Shown: piece after piece, positions 7,814-15,997 of the stretch
How the letters are laid out: every line of letters starts with the position of its first letter
Position numbering within the stretch: position 1 is the first letter of the stretch
Source: Pseudomonas sp. S09G 359
GTDB lineage: Bacteria; Pseudomonadota; Gammaproteobacteria; Pseudomonadales; Pseudomonadaceae
Length of the DNA stretch: 64,000 nt
Assembly (NCBI RefSeq): GCF_002843605.1
Contig: NZ_CP025263.1
Location: 1,122,501-1,186,500, forward strand
Reading direction: 5' to 3'
Position numbers and translations under genes: made by a program
The notes under the pieces: model-generated
The model's database searches: none
Told to the model about the DNA's origin: nothing
The model's input: only the letters and a program-made list of their open reading frames with translations

Positions 7814-8782
7814 TCAGTTCGCCAGGCGAGCCCCACTGAGGCTGCCACTCAACTCATACGCCACCAGTTCCGCCTGATGCGCCGCCAGAATCTCCGGCAA
7901 CGAGCCGCGCAAATATTCCACCCAGGTCTTGATCTTCGCATCCAGATACTGGCGCGATGGGTAGATGGCGTACAGGTTCAGCTCCTGGGAACGGTAGTTG
8001 GGCATCACCCGCACCAGGGTGCCGTTGCGCAGGCCTTCGATGGCAGCGTACACCGGCAGCAAGCCGACGCCCATGCCACTGGTGATCGCGGTCTTCATCG
8101 CATCCGCCGAATTCACCAGGAACGGCGACGTATTAATCGCCACACTTTCCTGGCCTTCCGGCCCATTGAACGTCCACTTGTCCAACTGGATCACCGGGCT
8201 CACCAGGCGCAAACACGCATGGTTGAGCAAGTCATGCGGCCGTTGCGCACACCCCTTGGCTTTCACGTAATCCGGCGATGCACACGCAATGCTGTAAGTG
8301 ATGCCCAGCCGCTGCGACACAAACCCCGAGTCCGGCAGTTCACTGGCCAGCACGATGGACACGTCGTAGCCCTCGTCGAGCAGGTCCGGCACGCGGTTGG
8401 CCAGGGTCAGGTCGAAGGTGACGTCTGGATGGGTGCGGCGGTAGCGGGCGATGGCGTCGATGACGAAATGCTGGCCGATGCCGGTCATGGTGTGCACTTT
8501 CAACTGCCCGGCGGGGCGCGCGTGGGCGTCACTGGCTTCGGCCTCGGCCTCTTCGACGTAAGCCAGGATCTGCTCACAGCGCAGCAGGTAGCGTTTACCC
8601 GCCTCGGTGAGGGCAATGCGTCGGGTGGTGCGGTTGAGCAAACGGGTTTGCAGATGGGCCTCCAGGTTGGAGACCGCGCGCGAGACGTTGGCAGTGGTGG
8701 TGTCCAGTTGCACGGCGGCGGCGGTGAAGCTGCCAGCTTCGGCCACGCAACTGAAGGCGCGCATGTTTTGCAAAGTGTCCAT
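7814..8782 (-). CDS. LysR-family transcriptional regulator
   Basis: 322 residues. An N-terminal winged helix-turn-helix (MRAFSCVAEAGSFTAAAVQL...ANVSRAVSNLEAHLQTRLLNRTTRRIALTEAG, broken here for brevity) is followed by a LysR substrate-binding domain from about residue 90. It resembles the AaeR/DmlR-like subgroup. It is transcribed divergently from the NodT-FUSC-DUF1656-HlyD operon with a 181-bp gap, the standard arrangement for a LysR activator of an aromatic-acid exporter. Control of that operon is inferred from context; the effector is unknown. Confidence 0.92.
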   Translation of the reverse strand: MDTLQNMRAFSCVAEAGSFTAAAVQLDTTTANVSRAVSNLEAHLQTRLLNRTTRRIALTEAGKRYLLRCEQILAYVEEAEAEASDAHARPAGQLKVHTMTGIGQHFVIDAIARYRRTHPDVTFDLTLANRVPDLLDEGYDVSIVLASELPDSGFVSQRLGITYSIACASPDYVKAKGCAQRPHDLLNHACLRLVSPVIQLDKWTFNGPEGQESVAINTSPFLVNSADAMKTAITSGMGVGLLPVYAAIEGLRNGTLVRVMPNYRSQELNLYAIYPSRQYLDAKIKTWVEYLRGSLPEILAAHQAELVAYELSGSLSGARLAN

Positions 8783-8963
8783 GGAGTGTTCTCAGGGGAG
8801 ATAACAAATTGTGACAGAAAGTTACGCCGTCCAGTGATCCCTACCAACGGATTATCGCTTGAACGGTAACAAAGATTCACAGGAATGCCAGCTTATCGCC
8901 ATTCATGCCGCCGCCTAGAATTGCGCCACCTACCGTGCATCACCATCTCAGGAATTCGCAGCA
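8783..8963. promoter_or_regulatory. divergent promoter region of LysR gene and efflux operon
   Basis: The 181-bp gap between the two divergent ATG/GTG codons must hold both promoters and the LysR sites. A loose inverted pair (GTTAC near 8820 and GTAAC near 8867) and AT-rich ACAAATTGTGACAG at about 8806 are candidates for T-N11-A LysR boxes. No strong -35/-10 pair stands out to the eye. Confidence 0.4.
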
Positions 8964-10499
8964 GTGCCGCGTCGCATCAGCAGAGAGCTGAAAACTCTCA
9001 TCAACCGAGAGCTGAAGGCTCTCAGTGTCTGCGCTTTAACGTTAGCAATCAGCGGCTGCATCGGAACCGGAGGAATCGCCCCCCAAGGCCAGGCCCTCAA
9101 CGCCAATACCCTGGCCACCGACGAAGCGATCCAGAGCGCCACCCAGGACGCCCACTGGCCCACCGCGCAATGGTGGCAGGCCTATGGCGACCCGCAGCTC
9201 AACCGTTGGGTCGACCTCGCCACCCAAAGCAGCCCGAGCATGGCCATCGCCGCCGCGCGAGTGCGTGAAGCCCGCGCGATGGCCGGGATTGCCGAGTCGG
9301 CGGAGTCGTTGCAGATCAACAGCGACACCACCCTCAAACGCCACAACTGGCCCAAGGATCAGTTCTACGGCCCGGGCGAATTGAGCGGTGCCACCACCTG
9401 GGACAACAACTCGTCCCTGGGCCTGAGCTATGCCCTCGACCTGTGGGGCCGCGAAAGTAATGCCAGCGAGCGGGCCGTCGACCTGGCGCACATGAGCGCT
9501 GCCGAAGCGCGACAGGCCCAGCTTGAGCTGCAGAACAACGTGGTGCGCGCCTATATCCAGCTGTCGTTGCAGTACGCCAACCGCGATATCGTCGCGGCGA
9601 CCCTGGCCCAGCAACAGCAGATTCTCGACCTGGCCAACAAGCGCCTGAACGCCGGGATCGGTACGCACTTCGACGTGAGCCAGGCCGAGACCCCGCTGCC
9701 GGAAACCCATCGCCAACTGGATGCCCTGGACGAAGAAATCGCCCTGAGCCGCAACCAGCTTGCTGCTTTAGCGGGCAAAGGCCCTGGGGCGGGCGCGCAA
9801 TTGCAACGCCCGACATTATCCCTGGCCGCGCCGCTGAAACTGCCGTCCAGCCTGCCCGCGCAATTGCTCGGCCAGCGCCCGGACGTGGTTGCCAGCCGCT
9901 GGCAAGTGGCGGCCCAGGCCCGTGGCATCGATGTGGCCCATGCCGGGTTCTATCCCAACGTCGACCTGGTCGGCAGCCTTGGCTATATGGCCACCGGCGG
10001 CGGCATGCTGGAGTTTCTCGCCGGCAAGAAATTCAACTACAACGTCGGCCCGGCGATCACCTTGCCGATCTTCGACGGCGGACGCTTGCGCGCCGAGCTG
10101 GGTGAGGCCAGCGCCGACTATGACATCGCCGTGGCCAAGTACAACCAGACCCTGGTCAACGCGCTCAAGGGCATCAGCGACCAGTTGATCCGCCGCGAGT
10201 CCATGGACAAGCAAGCGGGTTTTGCCGCGCAGTCGGTGGCCTCGGCGCGGAAAACCTATGACATCGCGATGATCGCCTACCAGCGCGGCCTCACCGATTA
10301 CCTCAACGTGCTGAACGCCCAGACCTTGCTGTTCCGCCAGCAACAAGTCGAGCAACAGGTACAGGCCGCACGCCTGAGTGCCCATGCCGAACTGGTCACC
10401 GCCCTGGGCGGCGGCCTCGACGCCGGCAAAGACGCACCGCAACACGCCAAGACCCTCCCGAGCAAGACCCCGGCGGCGCTGGCCGTGTTCGATCACTGA
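8964..10499 (+). CDS. outer-membrane efflux channel lipoprotein, NodT/OprM family
   Basis: 511 residues from GTG 8964, with AGGAA upstream. The signal peptide ends in AISGC, so Cys32 should be lipidated. Two OEP repeats of the TolC type follow: TQWWQAYGDPQL-like (AQWWQAYGDPQLNRW), NSSLGLSYALDLWGRESNA, then LLGQRPDVVASRWQVAAQARGIDVAHAGFYPNVDL and the GPAITLPIFDGGRL turn. It forms the outer-membrane duct for the efflux system encoded downstream. Oddly, the signal-peptide n-region holds a 24-bp tandem duplication giving RELKTLIN-RELKALS, each copy being a small DNA hairpin. First gene of a four-gene operon; the next start is 10 bp beyond the stop. Confidence 0.93.
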   Translation: MPRRISRELKTLINRELKALSVCALTLAISGCIGTGGIAPQGQALNANTLATDEAIQSATQDAHWPTAQWWQAYGDPQLNRWVDLATQSSPSMAIAAARVREARAMAGIAESAESLQINSDTTLKRHNWPKDQFYGPGELSGATTWDNNSSLGLSYALDLWGRESNASERAVDLAHMSAAEARQAQLELQNNVVRAYIQLSLQYANRDIVAATLAQQQQILDLANKRLNAGIGTHFDVSQAETPLPETHRQLDALDEEIALSRNQLAALAGKGPGAGAQLQRPTLSLAAPLKLPSSLPAQLLGQRPDVVASRWQVAAQARGIDVAHAGFYPNVDLVGSLGYMATGGGMLEFLAGKKFNYNVGPAITLPIFDGGRLRAELGEASADYDIAVAKYNQTLVNALKGISDQLIRRESMDKQAGFAAQSVASARKTYDIAMIAYQRGLTDYLNVLNAQTLLFRQQQVEQQVQAARLSAHAELVTALGGGLDAGKDAPQHAKTLPSKTPAALAVFDH

Positions 10500-10509
10500 G
10501 TAGGATTCG

Positions 10510-12687
10510 ATGACTCCCTTGCCTGCACCGCTGCGCTGGCTGCATTCCCTTGAGTGGCGCCGTGGTTTTTTCGACTGGGCACGCAGCGATGGCGTGACCT
10601 GGGTGTATATCTTCAAAGTGCTGATCGCCGCATTCCTTACCCTTTGGCTGGCGATGCGCCTGGAGTTGCCGCAACCGCGCACGGCGATGATCACTGTGTT
10701 TATCGTGATGCAACCGCAGAGCGGCCAAGTGTTCGCCAAGAGCTTCTATCGCTTCCTCGGCACCCTGGCGGGGTCGGCGGTAATGGTGTTGCTGATCGCG
10801 TTGTTTGCGCAGAACACCGAGTTGTTCCTTGGCGCGCTGGCGATTTGGGTCGGCATCTGCACTGCCGGCGCCACGCGCAATCGCAACTTTCGCGCCTATG
10901 GGTTTGTGCTGGCCGGCTACACGGCGGCGATGGTCGGCCTGCCGGCGCTGGCCCACCCGGACGGCGCGTTTATGGCGGCGGTGTGGCGAGTACTGGAAAT
11001 CTCCCTGGGGATTTTGTGTTCCACCCTGGTCAGCGCCGCGATCCTGCCGCAAACCAGCAGCGCCGCGATGCGCAATGCGCTGTACCAGCGGTTTGGCGTG
11101 TTCGCGCTGTTCGTCACCGATGGCCTGCGTGGGCGCAGCCAGCGTGAGGGGTTTGAAGCCAGCAACGTGCGCTTTATCGCCGAAGCCGTGGGCCTGGAAG
11201 GGCTGCGCAGCGTCACCGTGTTCGAAGACCCGCATATGCGCCGGCGCAACGGCCGGCTCAGTCGCCTCAACAGCGAGTTCATGAGCGTCACCACGCGCTT
11301 CAACGCCTTGCACCAGTTGCTCGAACGCTTGCGCACCGATGCGGCTGACCATGTGGTGGTCGCCATCAAGCCCGGCCTGCAAGACCTCGCTGAAGTGCTG
11401 GATGGTTTCTCTGGCCGCGCCCTTACCAGCCCCGACGCCGCGCGCCTGGTCAACCAATTGAGTGCCTACAAGGACGCCCTGCCCGCCAAGGTGCGCAGCC
11501 TGCGCGCGAGCTTCCAGGAGGGCAACCCAAGCGAAGCCGAGCAGCTGGATTTCCACACGGCCTACGAGTTGCTTTACCGCTTTGTCGACGACCTGCACAA
11601 CTACGCGCAGACCCACGCCTCTCTGGCCGACCACAGCCATGCACGCGAACAGTGGGACGAAACCTTTATCCCCAAGACCAACTGGCTGGCCTGCGCCGCC
11701 TCGGGCATTCGCGCGTCGTTCATCCTGATTGCGCTGGGCAGTTACTGGGTGGCCACCGCCTGGCCCAGCGGCGCCACCATGACCCTGATCGCCGCCGCGA
11801 CGGTCGGCCTGTCCGCCGCCACGCCCAACCCCAAGCGTATGGCGTTCCAGATGGCTTGCGGCACTTTGATCGGCGCGTTGGTGGGCTTCGTGGAAATGTT
11901 TTTCATCTTCCCGTGGATCGACGGTTTCCCACTGCTCTGCGTGATGCTCGCGCCGGTGATCGTGCTCGGCGCGTTCCTCGCTTCACGCCCGCAATACGCC
12001 GGAGTGGGCCTGGGCTTGCTGATCTTTTTCAGCACCGGCTCGGTGCCGGACAACCTCACGGTCTACAACCCCTACACATTTATTAACGACTACATCGCCA
12101 TGGTTATCGGCATGCTGGTGTGCGCGGCGGCGGGGGCGATCATCCTGCCGCCCAACAGCCGCTGGTTGTGGCGCCGCCTGGAGCAGGACCTGCGCGAGCA
12201 AGTGGTGTATGCGATCAGCGGCAAGCTCAAGGGCCTGGCGTCGAGTTTCGAAAGCCGCACCCGCGACCTGCTGCACCAGGCCTACGGCCTTGCGGTTGGC
12301 CAGCCGCAGGTGCAACGCGACTTGCTGCGCTGGATGTTTGTGGTGCTGGAAGTCGGCCACGCGATCATCGAGCTGCGTAAGGAACAGGCGATTTTGCCGG
12401 TGCACCCGGCGTATGCCGAGTCCCAGCCGTGGCGCCAGGCGATCCGCGTGATGGGGCGTTCGCTGGTGCGGCTGTTCCTGCAACCCAGCGCGAGCAACCT
12501 GGAGCGTGGCTTGATCGCCGTCGACCACGCGATCAGCCGCGTGCAGGCCACCGACGAACCCTTCGCCCCGCACTTCGACACCTCGGCGCTGCGCCGGGTG
12601 AAGAGCTACCTGCACTTTATCCGCACCTCGTTGCTGGACCCGCAATCGCCACTGGCGGCCCTCAAAGGAGCCCCGCATGCCTCGTGA
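10510..12687 (+). CDS. FUSC-family inner-membrane transporter (fusaric-acid/aromatic-acid efflux)
   Basis: 725 residues. Two hydrophobic blocks, each of about six helices (about 35-190 and 395-520), are separated by a soluble helical domain; a second cytoplasmic domain follows. This is the YccS/AaeB-like FUSC architecture. Landmarks include PQPRTAMITVFIVMQPQSG near the N-terminus and the internal repeat AWPSGATMTLIAAATVGLSAATPNP in the second block. It is predicted to be the inner-membrane component of an exporter for aromatic carboxylic acids or fusaric acid, working with the neighbouring DUF1656, HlyD and NodT proteins. It overlaps the next gene by 11 bp. Confidence 0.92.
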   Translation: MTPLPAPLRWLHSLEWRRGFFDWARSDGVTWVYIFKVLIAAFLTLWLAMRLELPQPRTAMITVFIVMQPQSGQVFAKSFYRFLGTLAGSAVMVLLIALFAQNTELFLGALAIWVGICTAGATRNRNFRAYGFVLAGYTAAMVGLPALAHPDGAFMAAVWRVLEISLGILCSTLVSAAILPQTSSAAMRNALYQRFGVFALFVTDGLRGRSQREGFEASNVRFIAEAVGLEGLRSVTVFEDPHMRRRNGRLSRLNSEFMSVTTRFNALHQLLERLRTDAADHVVVAIKPGLQDLAEVLDGFSGRALTSPDAARLVNQLSAYKDALPAKVRSLRASFQEGNPSEAEQLDFHTAYELLYRFVDDLHNYAQTHASLADHSHAREQWDETFIPKTNWLACAASGIRASFILIALGSYWVATAWPSGATMTLIAAATVGLSAATPNPKRMAFQMACGTLIGALVGFVEMFFIFPWIDGFPLLCVMLAPVIVLGAFLASRPQYAGVGLGLLIFFSTGSVPDNLTVYNPYTFINDYIAMVIGMLVCAAAGAIILPPNSRWLWRRLEQDLREQVVYAISGKLKGLASSFESRTRDLLHQAYGLAVGQPQVQRDLLRWMFVVLEVGHAIIELRKEQAILPVHPAYAESQPWRQAIRVMGRSLVRLFLQPSASNLERGLIAVDHAISRVQATDEPFAPHFDTSALRRVKSYLHFIRTSLLDPQSPLAALKGAPHAS

Positions 12688-12877
12688 AATCGCGTTCCAC
12701 GGCATTTATATGCCAACCATGACCCTGATGTTTTTGATCGCTGCGGGGCTGGCCTGGGCGCTGGATCGCTTTCTGGCCGGGTTCGACCTGTACCGTTTTT
12801 TCTGGCACCCGGCGTTGCTGCGCCTGAGCCTGTTCGTTTGCCTGTTCGGCGCCCTGGCGCTGACCGTCTACCGTTGA
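12677..12877 (+). CDS. DUF1656 small membrane protein (AaeX-like)
   Basis: 66 residues with two predicted membrane helices (TMTLMFLIAAGLAWALDRFL and LLRLSLFVCLFGALALTV). The PREIAFHGIYMP start is typical of DUF1656 proteins, which nearly always lie between a FUSC transporter and a HlyD adaptor, like AaeX in E. coli. Its role is not settled; it is presumed to be an accessory subunit. The ATG lies inside the end of the FUSC gene, behind AAAGGAG, so translation is coupled. Confidence 0.9.
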   Translation: MPREIAFHGIYMPTMTLMFLIAAGLAWALDRFLAGFDLYRFFWHPALLRLSLFVCLFGALALTVYR

Positions 12878-12887
12878 GAATGCCCCG

Positions 12888-13748
12888 ATGAAAAAGTTTT
12901 TCAGCCTGCTCGCGACCTTGCTGGTACTGGCGTTGGCCATCTGGATCGGCCGCACGTTGTGGGTGCACTACATGGAAACCCCATGGACCCGCGACGGTCG
13001 GGTGCGCGCCGATATCATCAACGTGGCCGCCGACGTGACCGGTGAAGTCGTCGACGTGCCGGTGCGCGACAACCAATTGGTGAAGAAGGGCGACCTGCTG
13101 ATGCAGATCGACCCCGAGCACTACCGCATCGCGGTCAAGCAAGCGCAGTCTCTGGTTGCGTCGCGCAAAGCCACTTGGGAGATGCGTAAGGTCAACGCCC
13201 ACCGCCGTGCCGACCTCGATGCCCTGGTGATCTCCAAGGAAAACCGCGACGACGCGAGCAACATCGCCGATTCGGCCCTGGCCGACTACCAGCACGCACA
13301 GGCGCAACTGGAAGCGGCTGAACTCAACCTGAAACGCACCCAAGTGCTGGCGGCGGTGGACGGCTACGTCACCAACCTCAACGTGCACCGTGGCGACTAC
13401 GCGCGCATCGGCGAAGCCAAGATGGCCGTGGTGGATATGCATTCATTCTGGGTCTATGGCTTCTTCGAAGAAACCAAGTTGCCCCACGTGAAAGTCGGCG
13501 ACACAGCCGATATGCAGCTCATGAGCGGCGAGACCCTCAAAGGCCACGTGGAAAGCATCTCGCGCGGCATCTACGACCGCGACAACCCGGAGAGCCGCGA
13601 GTTGATCGCCGATGTGAACCCGACCTTCAACTGGGTACGCCTGGCCCAGCGCGTGCCGGTGCGGATTCACATTGATGAAGTACCGGAGGGCGTGCTGCTG
13701 GCAGCGGGGATCACCTGCACGGTGATCGTCAACCCAACACTGAACTGA
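12888..13748 (+). CDS. HlyD-family efflux adaptor (AaeA/EmrA-like)
   Basis: 286 residues. One N-terminal membrane helix (FSLLATLLVLALAIWIG) anchors a periplasmic adaptor. The barrel-sandwich halves are visible as VRADIINVAADVTGEVVDVPVRDN (two pieces) and LKRTQVLAAVDGYVTNLNV, either side of a helical hairpin at about 95-150. DMHSFWVYGFFEETKL is the typical start of the beta-barrel domain. It bridges the FUSC transporter to the NodT channel. It is the last gene of the operon and is followed by a REPIN. Confidence 0.92.
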   Translation: MKKFFSLLATLLVLALAIWIGRTLWVHYMETPWTRDGRVRADIINVAADVTGEVVDVPVRDNQLVKKGDLLMQIDPEHYRIAVKQAQSLVASRKATWEMRKVNAHRRADLDALVISKENRDDASNIADSALADYQHAQAQLEAAELNLKRTQVLAAVDGYVTNLNVHRGDYARIGEAKMAVVDMHSFWVYGFFEETKLPHVKVGDTADMQLMSGETLKGHVESISRGIYDRDNPESRELIADVNPTFNWVRLAQRVPVRIHIDEVPEGVLLAAGITCTVIVNPTLN

Positions 13749-13749
13749 A

Positions 13750-13841
13750 ATGGGGCAGGGGGCTTGCCCCCGATGAGGGAGTGTCAGCGACTGCATCAGT
13801 CACTGACCCACCGCTATCGGGGGCAAGCCCCCTCCCACATT
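13750..13841. repeat. REPIN between convergent genes
   Basis: A slightly degenerate left REP arm (GGGGCAGGGGGCTTGCCCCC) and an intact inverted right arm ending CCCTCCCACAT flank a core of about 45 bp. It occupies the gap between the HlyD gene and the convergent NTF2-like gene and could terminate transcription from both sides. Confidence 0.88.
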
Positions 13842-13850
13842 TTGACCGTG

Positions 13851-14252
13851 TTAAGCCTTGATGAAGGTTTCATGCAAGTGGCGCCACAACAGCGCGCCGC
13901 TGGCCTGCTTCTCGAACACCACCGTGGCGCGGCGATCGGTCCGCGTGCCGCTGTCATCGATCTGATGCTCACGGTAGGTCACCGTAGCCCCTCGCGCATG
14001 TCGATCGATTCCGGCCATTTCACTCAGGGTGATCTTCAACCCCGGGCGCATGCCGCCCAGGCGGGTAAACAGCGCATTGACCCCGGCCGCATTGACCCGC
14101 GTGCCGGTGGCAGGGGCGACCATGCTGAACTCGGGGGAGAAGCGCGCGAGCAGGTTTTGCAGTGTGCCCTCGGGGGCAACGCCGGCAAACCACTGTTCAA
14201 TCTCGACATGGGTCTGGATGACTTCGTCGAAGAAGTCGCTGTAGTCGATCAT
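13851..14252 (-). CDS. NTF2-like / DUF4440-type small protein
   Basis: 133 residues, soluble. The opening helix (YSDFFDEVIQTHVEIEQWFAG), a central PEFSMVAPATGTRVNAAGVNALF and a C-terminal beta-rich part (RRATVVFEKQASGALLWRHLHETFI) fit the SnoaL/DUF4440 cone fold. The function is unknown; such proteins bind or isomerise small ligands. It starts directly after the stop of the dehydrogenase gene with GGGAG seven bases before the ATG, so the two form an operon. Confidence 0.8.
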   Translation of the reverse strand: MIDYSDFFDEVIQTHVEIEQWFAGVAPEGTLQNLLARFSPEFSMVAPATGTRVNAAGVNALFTRLGGMRPGLKITLSEMAGIDRHARGATVTYREHQIDDSGTRTDRRATVVFEKQASGALLWRHLHETFIKA

Positions 14253-15065
14253 TTATAAACTCCCGTGCAAACCAAAGCGTTTCTTCAACACTTTTTCCAA
14301 TAAGCCTTTGGGCAGCAAGGCCGCCATTAACGGCAGCGCTCGACTGCCATTGCCGGCGCGCAATAACCGCGGCGGTGTCGGTTGCTGTGCGGCGTGCAGC
14401 ACCTGGGCGGCAAATTGCCTGGCCGGTGTCGGCTTGTCCTGGGAGGCTTGGCTGCGCGCGCGGATGGCCTCGCGCAGCGGCCACCACGGCGATTTTTCGT
14501 TGATCAGCAATTCGGCCTGGGCCCCGGCGTTTTTTGCGAAGCTGGTATCGATAGCTCCCGGTTGCACTTCCATCACCCGCACGCCAAACGGCGCCAGCTC
14601 CATGCGCAGGGCATCGCTCAAGGCATGCACGGCAGCTTTGGAGGCGCAGTAGGCGCCGGCAAACGGCGTGACCAATACCCCGGAAACGCTGCCGATGTTC
14701 ACCACCAGCCCTTTACCACGGCGCAGGGCCGGAAACAGCGCCTGGGTGACGCCGACAATCGAGAACACATTGGTTTCGAATTGGCGCTGCATGGCCTCGG
14801 TGCCGCCGTCGAGCAACGGGCCCATGGCGCCGTAGCCGGCATTGTTGATCAGCACATCCAGCTCGCCCCATTGTTCGGCCAGGTGTTGCAAGGCGGCGCC
14901 ATCGTTCACATCAAGCTGTACCGCGTTGAAGCCAGCGGCAGTGAGGGCGGCCACGTCGGCTTCCCCCCGGGCGCTGGCCCATACCTCATAACCGGCCGCT
15001 TTGAAGGCGTCGGCCAAGGCGCGGCCGATGCCGCTGGAGCAACCGGTGATCAGTACGTTGGGCAT
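14253..15065 (-). CDS. short-chain dehydrogenase/reductase
   Basis: 270 residues of the classical SDR family. The cofactor motif TGCSSGIG is at 7-14, the NNAG motif at 74-77, and the catalytic Ser126 (GSVSG), Tyr139 and Lys143 (YCASK) are all present. The lack of an acidic residue in favour of Arg after the second strand (ASARGEAD) suggests NADP(H). The substrate is unknown. The C-terminal tail is rich in Leu and Lys. It is upstream of and coupled to the NTF2-like gene, and 14 bp downstream of the small membrane protein gene, so the three probably form one minus-strand operon. Confidence 0.92.
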   Translation of the reverse strand: MPNVLITGCSSGIGRALADAFKAAGYEVWASARGEADVAALTAAGFNAVQLDVNDGAALQHLAEQWGELDVLINNAGYGAMGPLLDGGTEAMQRQFETNVFSIVGVTQALFPALRRGKGLVVNIGSVSGVLVTPFAGAYCASKAAVHALSDALRMELAPFGVRVMEVQPGAIDTSFAKNAGAQAELLINEKSPWWPLREAIRARSQASQDKPTPARQFAAQVLHAAQQPTPPRLLRAGNGSRALPLMAALLPKGLLEKVLKKRFGLHGSL

Positions 15066-15079
15066 GGATCAGTCCTTTG

Positions 15080-15544
15080 TCAGTCCGAGAAACTGCCTTG
15101 CAGGTGCTCGGCGCGAAATTCCAGGGTCTGCGGGCGGTACCCGGGGCGCAGGGGCGGGGTCGGCAGGCAATCTTCCCAGGTAGCGGCGGCCTGCAGTTCG
15201 CCGGGGCCGCGATAGCGCGGGGCGGCGTAGACGTTGTCGGCCAGGTTGACCGTGTCGCCCGGCGCGTAGGCGGCGACGCGCCAGCGCAGCTCGGTGAGGG
15301 GCACGTCGTTGCCGTTGTTCAGGGTCAGTTTCAGCGGGCGGTCGGCCGGGCACTCCTGCGGTGCGTAGCTGATGCGCAATTCCAGGCGGGCCAGTTGTGA
15401 GGCTTCGCGATTGTCCAGCCAGACTACCCAAACGGCCACAAAACCAAGGCCCACGGCGGCGGCCAGCGAAACCGGCAGGGCTTTGGCGGGGTAGCGCAGC
15501 AGCAGGATCAGCCAGGTGATGATCAGTAGAACGCCGAAGAACAT
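15080..15544 (-). CDS. small membrane protein of unknown function (154 aa)
   Basis: 154 residues. Two adjacent N-terminal helices (MFFGVLLIITWLILLL and LPVSLAAAVGLGFVAVWVVW) are followed by a predicted periplasmic beta-rich domain of about 105 residues with two Cys (APQECPADRP and TWEDCLPTP) that could form a disulfide. Homologues in Pseudomonas are often labelled multidrug transporter, but nothing in the sequence supports transport. The soluble domain looks like an immunoglobulin-like carbohydrate- or protein-binding fold (LKLTLNNGNDVPLTELRWRV). It is first in a three-gene operon. Confidence 0.8.
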   Translation of the reverse strand: MFFGVLLIITWLILLLRYPAKALPVSLAAAVGLGFVAVWVVWLDNREASQLARLELRISYAPQECPADRPLKLTLNNGNDVPLTELRWRVAAYAPGDTVNLADNVYAAPRYRGPGELQAAATWEDCLPTPPLRPGYRPQTLEFRAEHLQGSFSD

Positions 15545-15589
15545 GGAGACCGCCTCGAGTAGGGAACGAGTATCCTAACGTAAGCGTAG

Positions 15590-15960
15590 GTGGGATTGGG
15601 TAGCTTGAGTGCTGTGGTGGCCGGGCGGGCCTCATCGGGGGCAAGCCCCCTCCCACCTTTGACTGTGTTCACAAATCAAAATGTGGGAGGGGGCTTGCCC
15701 CCGATGAGGCCTTCACAGCCACCACAGGCCCCAAGAAAAAGCCCCCTCCCACATTTGAGTGTGTTCACAACTCCTGTGTGGGAGGGGGCTTGCCCCCGAT
15801 GAGGCCTTCACAGTCACCATAGGCCCCAAGAAAAAGCCCCCTCCCACATTTGAGTGTGTTCACAACTCCAGTGTGGGAGGGGGCTTGCTCCCGATGAGGC
15901 CTTCACAGTCACCATAGGCCCCAACAAAAAGCCCCCACCCAACCCACTGCGGATAGGGGA
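15590..15960. repeat. tandem array of REP units, exact 95-bp period
   Basis: This gene-free stretch downstream of algA holds an inverted REP arm (about 15640-15656) and then three forward units whose TGTGGGAG starts are at 15682, 15777 and 15872, an exact 95-bp period. Each unit is itself a forward REP, a spacer (GATGAGGCCTTCACAG...) and a truncated inverted REP (GCCCCCTCCCACATTTGA) followed by GTGTGTTCACAACTCC. The third copy decays after about 15945. The near identity of the copies points to recent tandem amplification. It lies at the end of the alginate operon and is likely to block or process transcripts there. Confidence 0.92.
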
Positions 15961-15997
15961 CACAATGGGCTGGATGAGGGCTTCTTGTACGACTGTT

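Noticed and set aside
15682-15960. Regular repeats resembling a CRISPR array
   Set aside because: The repeat and intervening DNA are both conserved between units, so there are no unique spacers; the repeat is a REP palindrome and no cas genes are present.
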